Below, piece by piece: positions 16,246 to 25,264 of a stretch of DNA of 64,000 bases. Numbering within the stretch: the first letter of the stretch is position 1; the number at the start of each line of letters is the position of its first letter. The translations under genes and the position numbers were made by a program. Source of the stretch: Novosphingobium sp. 9 (lineage in GTDB: Bacteria > Pseudomonadota > Alphaproteobacteria > Sphingomonadales > Sphingomonadaceae); the NCBI RefSeq assembly GCF_025340265.1, contig NZ_CP022707.1:930501-994500 (forward strand), written 5' to 3'. Under the pieces are notes generated by a model. It was not told where the DNA came from. It saw only the letters and a list, made by a program, of their open reading frames with translations, and did no database searches.

Positions 16246-18942
16246 ATGAACCCTACTGAAATTTATGACGCATTGGCGGAGATTGCCGCCGAACCGTTTT
16301 GCGCCACCGAATTCCCCTTCGCCTTTGCCGCCGCCACAGATGGTGCCAAGGCTGCGATCTCCAAGCTGCGGAGCGGGGCGACCAACAAGTCCGACCTTCA
16401 AGGCGGTGTGCTGTTCGGCAAGAAGTTCCACTATGCCCCTGCGCTTGCAGGCATGACCGATGTCACGCTGGACCAGCTGCGTAGCTCGAAGAAGACCAAA
16501 ACCTCAAAGCCCGCGATTTTGATCGCCACCGATGGCGAGATGATCTCGGCAGAGCATCCGGCCTCGGGCGATACGCTCCATAGCCGCTTTGCCGAGCTTG
16601 GCGACAACTTCGGCTTCTTCCTACCTGCCGCGGGCAAGGAACGCTACCGCGCGGTCGAAGAAAACCCCGTCGACGTCAAGGCGACTGGCAAGCTGGCCCG
16701 GCTCTATGACGCGCTGACCAAAGCCAATCCGGACTGGGGCAGCGACGAACGTCGGCACGAGATGAACCAGCTGATGATGCGGCTGATCTTCTGCATGTTT
16801 GCCGAGGATGTCGGCATCTTTCCCGACAACCAGTTCTCACGCTTGCTGTTCATCCATGCGGGCGACAAGGGCGAGGAAGCGCGCGAAGCCATCATCGCGG
16901 CCTTTCAGGCGATGAACCGGCCCAAGGCAAAACGCGAGGGCCTGCCTGCCTGGACGGGCGAGCTGGAATACGTCAACGGCGGGCTTTTCGCGGGCGCCAT
17001 CGACGCGCCGCGCTTTGACGGCGTGGCCTTCCGCTATCTGCGCGAGGCTTGCGATCTGAACTGGCGAGAGATCAACCCCGACATCTTCGGCTCGATGATC
17101 CAGTCGGTTGCGGATCCGAAGCAACGCTCGGAACTGGGGATGCACTACACCTCCGTGCCGAACATCATGAAGGTGATCGGGCCGCTGTTCCTCGATGACC
17201 TCGATGCCGATATCCACAAGGCCTGGGACCGCGCCCGCGCGCTGCAACAGGTGCTGGACCGGATGTCGCGCATCCGCGTGTTTGACCCGGCCTGTGGCTC
17301 GGGCAACTTTCTTGTCGTGTCTTATCGCGAGCTGCGGGCGCGCGAGACGCGCATCCTGCGGCGGCTGGAAGAGATGAATGGCCCCGGCTCGATGCAGATG
17401 TTCTCGGCCATCTCGATCAGCCATTTCTATGGGATCGAGATCGCGGATTTCGCTGCCGAGACTGCCAAGCTGGCGCTGTTCATCGCCGAATACCAGGCGA
17501 ATGCAAGCTTTGCCGAAGTCTTTGGGCGCCGCCCCGCAGCGCTGCCCCTGAAGGACGCAGCGCATATCCGCACCGAGAACTCGCTGCGCATCGACTGGGA
17601 AGAGGTCTGCCCGCCCCCCGGTGAAGGCGAGGAAGTGTTTATTGCGGGCAATCCGCCGTTCCTTGGGTCAACGTATCAGAGCAAAGAACAGAAGGCCGAC
17701 TTTGCGCACGTCTTCTCAGGGCAAGTGAAGAGCTTCGCAGCCTTCGATTTCGTCGCTGCCTGGTTTTTCAAGGCATCCTGCTTCATTCGAGGCAGGGCAT
17801 CGCGAGCTGCGTTGGTGTCGACCAACTCGGTTTGCCAAGGATACTCGGTCGCGGCCTTGTGGCCTTACGTCTTGGAGGGTGACCTTGAAATCGGCTTCGC
17901 GCATAAGGACTTCAAATGGCGTAACAATGCTTCGGCGAACGCGGCTGTTATTTGTTCCGTCATTGGAATACGTAATAGCAGCAAAGAGCCGAAGCGTCTA
18001 TTTGTGGACGGTATCGAAAGCGTCATCGAAAATATCAACGCTTACTTGGTGGCTGGACCTTCACTCTACGTTGAAGCTATACGGAATGGCATCTTTGGCC
18101 TGCCATACATGGATTACGGCAACAAACCAGCCGATGGCGGCTTCCTAATCCTCTCAGTCGACGAACGAAATTCAATCATGTCGTCTGCACCAGATGCTGA
18201 GCCCTTCATCAAGAGGTACATGGGGTCTCAAGAGGTAACCAAAGGGATCGAGCGATACTGCCTGTGGGTTTCAGCCAGTCAATATGAAGAAGCGCGCAAG
18301 ATTCCCGCCTTGGAAGAGCGCTTTGAAAACGTCAGGCAGTTTCGGCTTGCCAGCACCAAAGAGCCTACTCGCCGAATGGCGGAGTGGCCTTATGAGTTCG
18401 ATCAAATACGTATCGACCCGAAGGCGCATTCGATCCTCGTCCCCAGCGTCACCTCCGAACGCCGTCCATACTTGCCTGTTGAGCGTGTCGGGGCAGATGT
18501 GATAGCCTCGAACCTTAACCAGGTGCTTTACAACGCTCCCGAATGGTGCATCGCCCTGATCGCCTCACGCCTGCACCTCGTTTGGATCGCTACCGTCTGC
18601 GGCAAGCTGAAATCCGACTTCCGCTACTCCAACACCCTCGGCTGGAACACCTTCCCGGTGCCGAAGTTCGCTGAGGATCAGTTGGAGGCGCTCTCGGCCT
18701 CGGCCCGCAAGATCCTGCGCTGCCGCTATTCCCATTACCCCGCCACGATTGCCGAGCTCTATGACCCCGACAAAATGCCCGCCGACCTGCGCGCCGTGCA
18801 TCGGGAAAACGACGAGCTTTTGGAAAGCATGTATATCGGCCGCTCCTTCCGCAATGACACCGAACGGTTGGAGAAGCTCTTCAAGCTCTATGCCGCCAAG
18901 GTGAAATCGCTGGAAGCCACGCCAAAGAAAAAGAGGGCCTGA
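16246..18942 (+). CDS. MmeI-like class I DNA methyltransferase (N6-adenine type)
   Basis: 898-residue DNA methyltransferase. The SAM motif I is FDPACGSGNFLVVSY (about residue 346) and the catalytic motif is AGNPPFLGS (about 469), the N-P-P-F signature of amino-methyltransferases that modify adenine. The order of parts (N-terminal domain, helical spacer with LMMRLIFCMFAEDVGIF, methylase, target-recognition region around 560-780, C-terminal KLKSDFRYSNTLGWNTFPVP) matches MmeI-like proteins. In MmeI the N-terminal domain holds a PD-(D/E)XK nuclease; I do not see an ExK motif here. The nuclease is probably the GIY-YIG protein downstream. ATG 16246 follows a TTG at 16243. First gene of a tight operon (3 bases to the helicase). 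Confidence 0.88.
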   Translation: MNPTEIYDALAEIAAEPFCATEFPFAFAAATDGAKAAISKLRSGATNKSDLQGGVLFGKKFHYAPALAGMTDVTLDQLRSSKKTKTSKPAILIATDGEMISAEHPASGDTLHSRFAELGDNFGFFLPAAGKERYRAVEENPVDVKATGKLARLYDALTKANPDWGSDERRHEMNQLMMRLIFCMFAEDVGIFPDNQFSRLLFIHAGDKGEEAREAIIAAFQAMNRPKAKREGLPAWTGELEYVNGGLFAGAIDAPRFDGVAFRYLREACDLNWREINPDIFGSMIQSVADPKQRSELGMHYTSVPNIMKVIGPLFLDDLDADIHKAWDRARALQQVLDRMSRIRVFDPACGSGNFLVVSYRELRARETRILRRLEEMNGPGSMQMFSAISISHFYGIEIADFAAETAKLALFIAEYQANASFAEVFGRRPAALPLKDAAHIRTENSLRIDWEEVCPPPGEGEEVFIAGNPPFLGSTYQSKEQKADFAHVFSGQVKSFAAFDFVAAWFFKASCFIRGRASRAALVSTNSVCQGYSVAALWPYVLEGDLEIGFAHKDFKWRNNASANAAVICSVIGIRNSSKEPKRLFVDGIESVIENINAYLVAGPSLYVEAIRNGIFGLPYMDYGNKPADGGFLILSVDERNSIMSSAPDAEPFIKRYMGSQEVTKGIERYCLWVSASQYEEARKIPALEERFENVRQFRLASTKEPTRRMAEWPYEFDQIRIDPKAHSILVPSVTSERRPYLPVERVGADVIASNLNQVLYNAPEWCIALIASRLHLVWIATVCGKLKSDFRYSNTLGWNTFPVPKFAEDQLEALSASARKILRCRYSHYPATIAELYDPDKMPADLRAVHRENDELLESMYIGRSFRNDTERLEKLFKLYAAKVKSLEATPKKKRA

Positions 18943-18945
18943 TAG

Positions 18946-20742
18946 ATGGTTCAGATGGTCAATGTCACCTATGGAACCTCCAAGGCGACAACGAACTCCC
19001 TTGGTCAGCGCCCGATGCAGGCCCGCACCTATGCTGCCCGTGCCGCGCAGTTCCTGCTGCTGAAAGCGCCCCCGGCGGCGGGCAAGAGTCGCGCGCTGAT
19101 GTTCGTGGCGCTCGACAAGCTGCGCCATCAGGGGCTGGACAAGACCATCGTCTGCGTGCCCGAAACCTCGATCGGCGGCTCGTTCCGCTCGACCGATCTG
19201 ACCAGCTATGGCTTCGAGGCGGATTGGGAGGTCGATGACCGCTGGAACCTTTGCCTGACCGGCGAGGATGCCGGCAAACAGAAGGTGAAAGCCTTCCAGA
19301 CCTTCATGGAGAGCGATGCCAGGGTGCTGGTCTGCACCCATGCCACCTTCCGCTTCGGTTTTGACGAGGTGATCAAGACCAAGGGAATCGAGGCCTTCGA
19401 CAGCTGCTTCATTGCTATCGACGAATTCCACCATGTGTCGGCTTCGGACAATAACAGGCTGGGGGTCATCCTGCGCAGCCTGATCAATCGCGCCGAGTGC
19501 CATGTGATGGCGATGACCGGCAGCTATTTCCGTGGCGATGCAGATCCGGTGCTTCGTCTCGAGGACGAGGATCGCTTCACCAAGATCACCTACAGCTATT
19601 ACGAGCAGCTGGAGGGCTACGCCTGGCTCAAGGCGCTCGGGATTAACTACGACTTCTACAAGGGCAATTACGTCAACGGGCTGCCGGGCGTGCTGAACCC
19701 CGATCAGAAAACGATCATCCACATCCCGCATCGTGGGTCGTCCGAGGCGTTCGATGACAAGTTCAACGAGGTGGGCAAGATCCTCGACCTGCTGGGCACA
19801 CATGAGGGGCGCGATCCCGAGACGGGGTTTGATCTGGTGCGCAAGCCCGATGGCGGACTGCTGAAAGTGGCGGACCTGGTGGATGACGGGACGGGCCGCG
19901 ATATCGTGAAGGCATCGCTGTCGCGTGAAATCAAAGGGCCAGATGGCAAACGCGATGATGTTGCGGACCGAGCCAAGGTCGACATCATCATTGCTCTCGG
20001 CATGGCTAAGGAGGGTTTCGACTGGGTCTGGTGTGAACATGCTCTGACGATCGGCTATCGGTCGTCTCTGACCGAGATCGTGCAGATCATCGGGCGCGCG
20101 ACCCGCGACGCGCCGGGCAAGCCCCGCGCGCTGTTCACGAACCTTGTTGCCGAACCCGGCGTCGAAACCGGTGTCGTGACCGATGCCGTAAACGACATGC
20201 TCAAGGCCATCTCCGGGTCGCTTCTGATGGAGCAGGTACTGGCCCCCAACTTCAAGTTCTACCGCCGCGAAGATGGCGACGTGCGGGCGCCCATAGGCAC
20301 CGATGATGAAGGCAATATTACAATCGGCATTAAGGGACTGGTCGAGCCGCCCACGAACCGTTCGCGCGAGATCTGCGAAAAGGACATGAACGATCTGATA
20401 GCGACTGCCTATCAGGAGATGGACCGGCGCGTACTGTCGCCTGAAACGGCCCCCGAGGTCGCGACCCAGATGGTGCTCACCGATATCATCGAGAAGCGGT
20501 ATGAGGCGCTGGATGCCGAGGAAGCGGAATCCGTCCGTCAGCATCTGGCGGCGCATATGAACGTCTTGACGCTGGCGCGGAAGGAAGCCGAACGCGGTTT
20601 TGCTGGGGGGCAGTCGCCCTTGAGCGGTTCGCCCCGAAGCCGAGCGGTGACGACGATGATGACGAGCCCGCCAGCGCACCGAATACGCTTCTGGAGATGG
20701 TCCGAAAATTCATCAACGTCCGAGACATCGATATCGAGTTGA
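18946..20742 (+). CDS. DEAD/DEAH-box helicase, frameshifted near the C-terminus
   Basis: Superfamily 2 helicase. The P-loop is APPAAGKSR (about residues 43-51), the Walker B is IAIDEFHHVS (DExH), and motif VI is QIIGRATRD (about residue 380). It starts 3 bases after the methyltransferase. The frame ends at 20742, but protein-like coding continues in another frame from about 20610 to 21020. A single extra G in the run GGGGGG at 20605-20610 would join them as one protein of about 690 residues with an acidic DDDDEPAS linker. So the last part of this frame (from about residue 554) is probably wrong. It may translocate DNA for the methyltransferase/nuclease. Confidence 0.85.
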   Translation: MVQMVNVTYGTSKATTNSLGQRPMQARTYAARAAQFLLLKAPPAAGKSRALMFVALDKLRHQGLDKTIVCVPETSIGGSFRSTDLTSYGFEADWEVDDRWNLCLTGEDAGKQKVKAFQTFMESDARVLVCTHATFRFGFDEVIKTKGIEAFDSCFIAIDEFHHVSASDNNRLGVILRSLINRAECHVMAMTGSYFRGDADPVLRLEDEDRFTKITYSYYEQLEGYAWLKALGINYDFYKGNYVNGLPGVLNPDQKTIIHIPHRGSSEAFDDKFNEVGKILDLLGTHEGRDPETGFDLVRKPDGGLLKVADLVDDGTGRDIVKASLSREIKGPDGKRDDVADRAKVDIIIALGMAKEGFDWVWCEHALTIGYRSSLTEIVQIIGRATRDAPGKPRALFTNLVAEPGVETGVVTDAVNDMLKAISGSLLMEQVLAPNFKFYRREDGDVRAPIGTDDEGNITIGIKGLVEPPTNRSREICEKDMNDLIATAYQEMDRRVLSPETAPEVATQMVLTDIIEKRYEALDAEEAESVRQHLAAHMNVLTLARKEAERGFAGGQSPLSGSPRSRAVTTMMTSPPAHRIRFWRWSENSSTSETSISS

Positions 20743-21020
20743 TCGACAGCGTAAACACCTTCCAGGAGCGCTTCGAGGTCGCATCGAAATCGCTGAACTC
20801 TGAGCTACTGTCACATGTGCAGTCAGCGATGGTGGCCTTGCGCGTAAACATGACCGGCGATGAGGCCCGAACGCTTTGGCCTCGCATCAAGGCATTCCGC
20901 GCTGCCGAAGGGCATGAGCCTAATGTCCATTCCGCCAATCCCCTTGAAAAGCGCATGGCAGAGGCACTCGCTTGGCTGAAGGCCGAAAAGGCCAAGCGCC
21001 TGCGTGAGGGGGCTCTGTGA
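20697..21020 (+). CDS. C-terminal part of the helicase (separate frame here)
   Basis: 107 residues beginning MVRKFINVRDIDIELIDSVN and ending in a Lys/Ala-rich tail. The frame is continuous with protein-like sequence upstream (ALERFAPKPSGDDDDE, read from about 20613), so it is most likely the end of the 18946 helicase, displaced by a missing G in a G-run. It may also be a small independent subunit started at the ATG 20697. Its stop overlaps the GIY-YIG start by one base (TGATG), which suggests translational coupling in the same operon. Confidence 0.6.
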   Translation: MVRKFINVRDIDIELIDSVNTFQERFEVASKSLNSELLSHVQSAMVALRVNMTGDEARTLWPRIKAFRAAEGHEPNVHSANPLEKRMAEALAWLKAEKAKRLREGAL

Positions 21021-22237
21021 TGTCACGCCCGAGCTTGGAAGATATTTTCATGGAAGACGACGAGTTCGGCCTGTTGGATGTCAAACCTCGCGCGGGGCGC
21101 GGTGGTCCTTCGCAGGATCGTGGCGTCGCAGCCTTGCTCGAAGTAACCGCCTTCTATGAGCGTCATTCGCGCCTCCCCGATCCAGACGCAATGGATCATG
21201 ACGAGATGCGCCTTGGAGCAATCTGGGATACCGTAAAGTTGGCTCCCGCCGATCAAATGCGGGCTGTGGATCGGTTGGGCCTGCTAAGCGCCTCCGCCGC
21301 CCCAAAGTCGCGTTCATGGCAAGATGAGCCTGTCGACGCTGATATTCCCAATAGCTTGGATGACATCTTTGCTGATGACGATCTTGATGTTGATGCGTCA
21401 CTGGTCAGCCTCAAGCACACCACACCGGCTGCAGAAAGGCACGTTCCTGATCATCGCGCGGACTTCGTGCTCTGTCAGGATTTCGAGCAATTCCGGGAGC
21501 GCTTTGAGACAGTTCAGCGGGGCTTGGAAGCAGGTGAGCGCCAAGCAAGCCCGGTACGGAAATGGTCGGTGATCGAGCCGATCGAAGGGGACTTCTTCAT
21601 AAGGAACGGTTTGCTCGCCATGATCGCCGAGAAGTCGGAAATGACCGCCCGTGGCGGCACGCGCGACCATCGGCTTCGCGTCATCTTTTCAAACGGTACA
21701 GAGAGCGACCCGCTCATGTCGTCATTCCGAAAATCCCTGAATGACGATAAGACAGCTCGCATGGTCCAGAAGGTTGGCCTCGGACCGCTTGATCCTGAAT
21801 GGGAAAACGATCAGCTCGAACTGTCGGGAACGATCTATGTTGCCCGCTCCCGATCTGAAAATCCCGAGATCAAAGGGCAGCGTATGATCTTGCATAAGAT
21901 CGGCGTCACCAGCCAGGATGTATCCCGCCGTGTTGCGGACGCCAGAAACGATCCAACGTTTCTTCTGGCGCCGGTGGAAATCGTCGCGACCTACAGCCTG
22001 CAAAATCTGTCCCGCAACAAAGTCGAGAACTTGCTGCATCGTTTCTTCGCAGCGGCTCGTCCGGCTAAACTATTCGTCACAGATCGGTTCGGGAAGAAGG
22101 TTCTTCCTAAGGAATGGTTCTATGTCCTGCCAGAACACGTCGGTCAGGCAGCTAAGCTGATCGAAGAGGGGACCTTGCATCGGTATCTTTATGATGTCGA
22201 AACTCAGAGGATTCTATTAAAAAACGAGATAACCTGA
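21020..22237 (+). CDS. GIY-YIG nuclease, T5orf172-like
   Basis: 405 residues. The C-terminal half carries the T5orf172-type GIY-YIG domain: SGTIYVARS (about residue 268), LHKIGVTSQDVSRRV with the KIG and Arg, and the Glu in NKVENLLHRFF (about residue 335). The N-terminal half has two acidic SL(E/D)DIF repeats (about residues 5-15 and 110-122) and a Gln/Lys-rich middle. This is the nuclease partner of the methyltransferase and helicase upstream. I chose the ATG at 21020; the GTG at 21017 is the alternative. Last gene of the operon, followed by about 190 bases without a gene. Confidence 0.85.
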   Translation: MSRPSLEDIFMEDDEFGLLDVKPRAGRGGPSQDRGVAALLEVTAFYERHSRLPDPDAMDHDEMRLGAIWDTVKLAPADQMRAVDRLGLLSASAAPKSRSWQDEPVDADIPNSLDDIFADDDLDVDASLVSLKHTTPAAERHVPDHRADFVLCQDFEQFRERFETVQRGLEAGERQASPVRKWSVIEPIEGDFFIRNGLLAMIAEKSEMTARGGTRDHRLRVIFSNGTESDPLMSSFRKSLNDDKTARMVQKVGLGPLDPEWENDQLELSGTIYVARSRSENPEIKGQRMILHKIGVTSQDVSRRVADARNDPTFLLAPVEIVATYSLQNLSRNKVENLLHRFFAAARPAKLFVTDRFGKKVLPKEWFYVLPEHVGQAAKLIEEGTLHRYLYDVETQRILLKNEIT

Positions 22238-22429
22238 GTTCTGCACATTCAGCTTCTTCGAAAAATACCAGCAATTCCGGCTGTCGGAAAGGGACTGGGG
22301 CCTGCCATCTGCCGCGCCTGGTGCGAAGGTCGGCTCTTGGGCCGAAGGGGACTATGCGCTTTAAGCGTGAATGTCTGCTTCGCCATTTTCTGGCCAAAAC
22401 CCGTCCTTCTCCTTTCGGCCAAGTGCAGT

Positions 22430-23047
22430 CTATTCGCGGACGTCCGGCGCTTGCCCGGCTACTTCGCGTAAAGCGGCGAAGGCAGCCCTGCCGAAGGTGT
22501 CGGGGCCGGTTTCGGGGGCCGCGAGCCAGGCCTGTGTCGACAGCTTCAGAATGCCGATCGCAGCTGCCGCAGTGACGCGGCATTCGATGTCGTCTTGCGG
22601 GCGCTCTTTCCTATCGGCCAGAGCTTTGGCGAGCACCCGCTCGAATTTCTCGTACTTGGCCTGATCGCCCGCGCTCAGCGCAGGGGTGTCCTGGATTAGC
22701 CGGGCAAGGTCGCGCGACGCTTCCGACAGATGGGTCTGTGCCAATTCCACGAAGGCGTTCTCGACCATGTCGAGCAGCGGTTCCTCGACGGGGCGCCGAT
22801 TTATCGCTTCTGCCACGAGCGCCGGAAAATCGGCCTTGGTGGAGAAGACGATCTCCTCCTTCGAGCCGAAATAATGGAACAGACTGCGGCGCGAAACGTC
22901 TGCCGCTGCAGCGATGTCGTCGAGCGTCGTCGCTTCGAACCCGCGTTCCAGAAACAGGCGCATCGCCTCGTCCTGAATGCGGGCGCGGGTCCGGGAGCGC
23001 TTTCGCGCTCGCAGACCGACCGTGTCAGGTGAGAGTATGTCTTGCAC
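22430..23047 (-). CDS. TetR family transcriptional regulator
   Basis: 205-residue repressor. The DNA-binding helix-turn-helix is RIQDEAMRLFLERGFEATTL followed by DDIAAAADVSRRSLFHYFGS (about residues 21-60), a canonical TetR N-terminus. The C-terminal ligand domain is helical and ends near a conserved LLRL-like stretch; the ligand cannot be read. The GTG at 23047 is chosen as start. It is divergent from the SDR gene with a strong palindrome between them, so it likely represses the SDR and itself. Confidence 0.87.
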   Translation of the reverse strand: MQDILSPDTVGLRARKRSRTRARIQDEAMRLFLERGFEATTLDDIAAAADVSRRSLFHYFGSKEEIVFSTKADFPALVAEAINRRPVEEPLLDMVENAFVELAQTHLSEASRDLARLIQDTPALSAGDQAKYEKFERVLAKALADRKERPQDDIECRVTAAAAIGILKLSTQAWLAAPETGPDTFGRAAFAALREVAGQAPDVRE

Positions 23048-23059
23048 TGCTTGTATTTT

Positions 23060-23072
23060 TGCACTGAGTGCA
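23060..23072. promoter_or_regulatory. Palindromic operator between tetR and SDR genes
   Basis: TGCACTGAGTGCA is a perfect palindrome (TGCACT-G-AGTGCA). It lies 13 bases upstream of the regulator start and about 50 bases before the SDR. A half-site TTGCACTG repeats just to its left. It is the obvious binding site for the adjacent TetR protein. Confidence 0.6.
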
Positions 23073-23125
23073 CAATATCGCGCCCAGTGCCCTCCTGTGG
23101 CTGATCGATGCGAAGGATAGCAAAA

Positions 23126-24046
23126 ATGGCGAGCTGGACCACCAAGGATATTCCCGACCAGTCCGGCAGGCTGGCGATCGTCACTGGCGCCACCGGAGGC
23201 CTCGGGCTGGAGACGGCCCTCGCGCTGGCAGGCGCGGGAGCAGAGGTCATTCTGGCGGCGCGCAATCCGAACAAAGGACGCGCGGCGGAAGCGCTGATCC
23301 GCCAGCGACATCCCGATGCCCGCGTCCGCTTCGATCGTGTCGATCTGGCCAGCCTCGCTTCGGTTCGCGATTTTGCCCAGCGGCAACTGGCGAGCGAGCG
23401 CCCGATCGACATTCTCGTCAACAACGCCGGCATCATGGCGCTGCCCCGGCGCGAAACCACGCTCGACGGGCACGAGATGCAGTTCGCCACCAACTACCTC
23501 TCGCACTTCGCGCTGACCGGCCAGTTGCTGCCGCTGCTGAGCGCAGGCAAGGCGCGCGTGGTGGAGGTGTCGAGCATCGCCCATCGCAGCGGCAGAATCC
23601 GGATCGACGATCTCGATTACGGGCAAGGCTACAGGCCCTGGCCGGTCTATGCGCAGTCCAAGCTGGCGATGCTGATGTTCGCGCTCGAACTGGATCGCCG
23701 CAGCCGCGCGAACGGCTGGGGGATCACCAGCGTGGCTGCCCATCCGGGTGCTGCCGACACCGATCTGGTCGCGAACGGTATGGGCGCTGCGAGCCGGTTG
23801 ATGACCTGGGGAAGCGCGATAGCCCTCAAGCTGATCGGCCATTCCGCCCAAGACGGCGCGCTGCCGCTACTGATGGCCGCGACCATGCCGGGTATCCGGG
23901 GCGGCGAGTATTTCGGGCCGCAGGGCTTTCGCGAGATGAAAGGACCACCGGGCGCGGGCAGGATTGAGCCACAGGCGCGCGATGCCGAGGTCGCCGCGCA
24001 GCTGTGGGCGCGGTCCGAGGCGATGACCGGCGTGGCGTTCGGCTGA
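23126..24046 (+). CDS. Short-chain dehydrogenase/reductase, retinol-dehydrogenase-like
   Basis: SDR of 306 residues. The NAD(P) motif is TGATGGLGLETALALA (about residues 22-37), followed by NNAGIMALPRRET (NNAG), the catalytic Ser in VEVSSIAHRSG, and the YxxxK in YAQSKLAMLMF. The arrangement and length match the retinol dehydrogenase-like subgroup of classical SDRs, oxidising an unknown alcohol. ATG 23126 (MASWTTKDIPD) has AAGGAT 8 bases upstream; an upstream ATG at 23108 is in frame but less likely. It is probably controlled by the divergent TetR through the palindrome. Confidence 0.88.
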   Translation: MASWTTKDIPDQSGRLAIVTGATGGLGLETALALAGAGAEVILAARNPNKGRAAEALIRQRHPDARVRFDRVDLASLASVRDFAQRQLASERPIDILVNNAGIMALPRRETTLDGHEMQFATNYLSHFALTGQLLPLLSAGKARVVEVSSIAHRSGRIRIDDLDYGQGYRPWPVYAQSKLAMLMFALELDRRSRANGWGITSVAAHPGAADTDLVANGMGAASRLMTWGSAIALKLIGHSAQDGALPLLMAATMPGIRGGEYFGPQGFREMKGPPGAGRIEPQARDAEVAAQLWARSEAMTGVAFG

Positions 24047-24057
24047 AGCACAAGACC

Positions 24058-25179
24058 ATGTTCCATCTGATCTTCGCCTTGCCGTGGGCCTATGTTGTCG
24101 CGCGCACCCTGCTGCCATTGCCCTGGGCGCTCGGCGTGAAGCTGGCGGTCGCCCTGATCCTGCTCGTCGGAGCGCAGTCGCACCTGTGGAGCCGTATCTC
24201 TTCGGGATCGGTGTTCAGTCCGGAATTTCCCCGGCCGCTCATCGTCGTGCTTAACTGGCTGTTCGGGTGTATTGCCCAGCTGGCCGTGTTCCAGATCGCG
24301 CTCGACGTGGTGAGGCTGGCAGCCACGATAACCGGGATCGGCGCAGACGCCCCCTGGATCGAGGCGCGCTACGCCATCGCTGTGCTGGCCTTGGTGCTGG
24401 CGGCCATCGGCGTGTGGAACGCCATCGGCGTACCGCGCCTGCGCAAGGTGACCGTCACGATCCCAGCGCTTCCCGAAGCGTTCGAGGGCTATACCCTCAT
24501 CCAGCTTACCGACCTGCACATCAGCCGGCTGTTCCCCGCCGGCTGGACGCGCGCCGTGGTCGAGGCGACCAACCGGCTGGATGCGGACCTGATCGTCGTG
24601 ACGGGTGACGTGATCGATGGCAGCGTCGACAACCGGCGCACAGGCGTCGAACCCTTGCGCGAACTGCGCGCGAAAGACGGGGTGTACCTTTGTCCCGGCA
24701 ACCATGAATACCTCTCGGGCTACGATCCATGGATGGCGCACCTTGCATCGCTGGGCATGCGGGTACTGGGCAATGCCCATGCGGTGATCGCGCGAGGCGA
24801 TGAGGCTCTCGTCGTGGCCGGTCTCACCGATCCTTCGGCGCGCGGCGTCGGCAAGCCGCTCCCCGATCTGGGGCAGGCGCTTGAGGGATCTCCACCGGAC
24901 GCCCCGATCATCCTGCTCGATCACGAACCGGGGCGGGCGCAAGAAGCGGCCCGGCGCGGCGTGGCGTTGCAGCTCTCGGGCCATACCCACGGCGGCATGA
25001 TCGTCGGGCTCGACCGACTGGTCGCGCGCGGCAATAGCGGCTTCGTCTCGGGGCTCTATGAGGTTGGCACAATGGCGCTCTACGTCAACAACGGCACCGG
25101 CATTTGGCCGGGGTTCGCCCTGAGGTTGGGCAAGCCGTCCGAACTGACCTTGATTACCTTGCATCGTGCGACTGGCTGA
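24058..25179 (+). CDS. Membrane metallophosphoesterase
   Basis: 373 residues: four N-terminal hydrophobic segments, then a calcineurin-like phosphoesterase domain. The motifs are in order: LTDLHISRLFPAG (D-x-H), VTGDVIDGS (GD), CPGNHEYLSG (GNHE), DHEPGRA and SGHTHGG (GHTHGG). The whole dinuclear metal site is present. The plan is that of YaeI/YkuE-like membrane phosphoesterases. Substrate unknown. It starts 11 bases after the SDR and is likely co-transcribed with it. Confidence 0.87.
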   Translation: MFHLIFALPWAYVVARTLLPLPWALGVKLAVALILLVGAQSHLWSRISSGSVFSPEFPRPLIVVLNWLFGCIAQLAVFQIALDVVRLAATITGIGADAPWIEARYAIAVLALVLAAIGVWNAIGVPRLRKVTVTIPALPEAFEGYTLIQLTDLHISRLFPAGWTRAVVEATNRLDADLIVVTGDVIDGSVDNRRTGVEPLRELRAKDGVYLCPGNHEYLSGYDPWMAHLASLGMRVLGNAHAVIARGDEALVVAGLTDPSARGVGKPLPDLGQALEGSPPDAPIILLDHEPGRAQEAARRGVALQLSGHTHGGMIVGLDRLVARGNSGFVSGLYEVGTMALYVNNGTGIWPGFALRLGKPSELTLITLHRATG

Positions 25180-25264
25180 GCGATTTGGCAAGTTTCCCGG
25201 CTCCCTTTTGATCAGGCAACAGTCCGGCTTTCGCTTGGCTGTTGCTGAAGCTAGAGAGCCGGGC

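Noticed and set aside
22238..22429. Right attachment site directly after the GIY-YIG gene
   Set aside because: No copy of the tRNA-Leu 3' end is present in this gap, so the island probably continues or the site is elsewhere.
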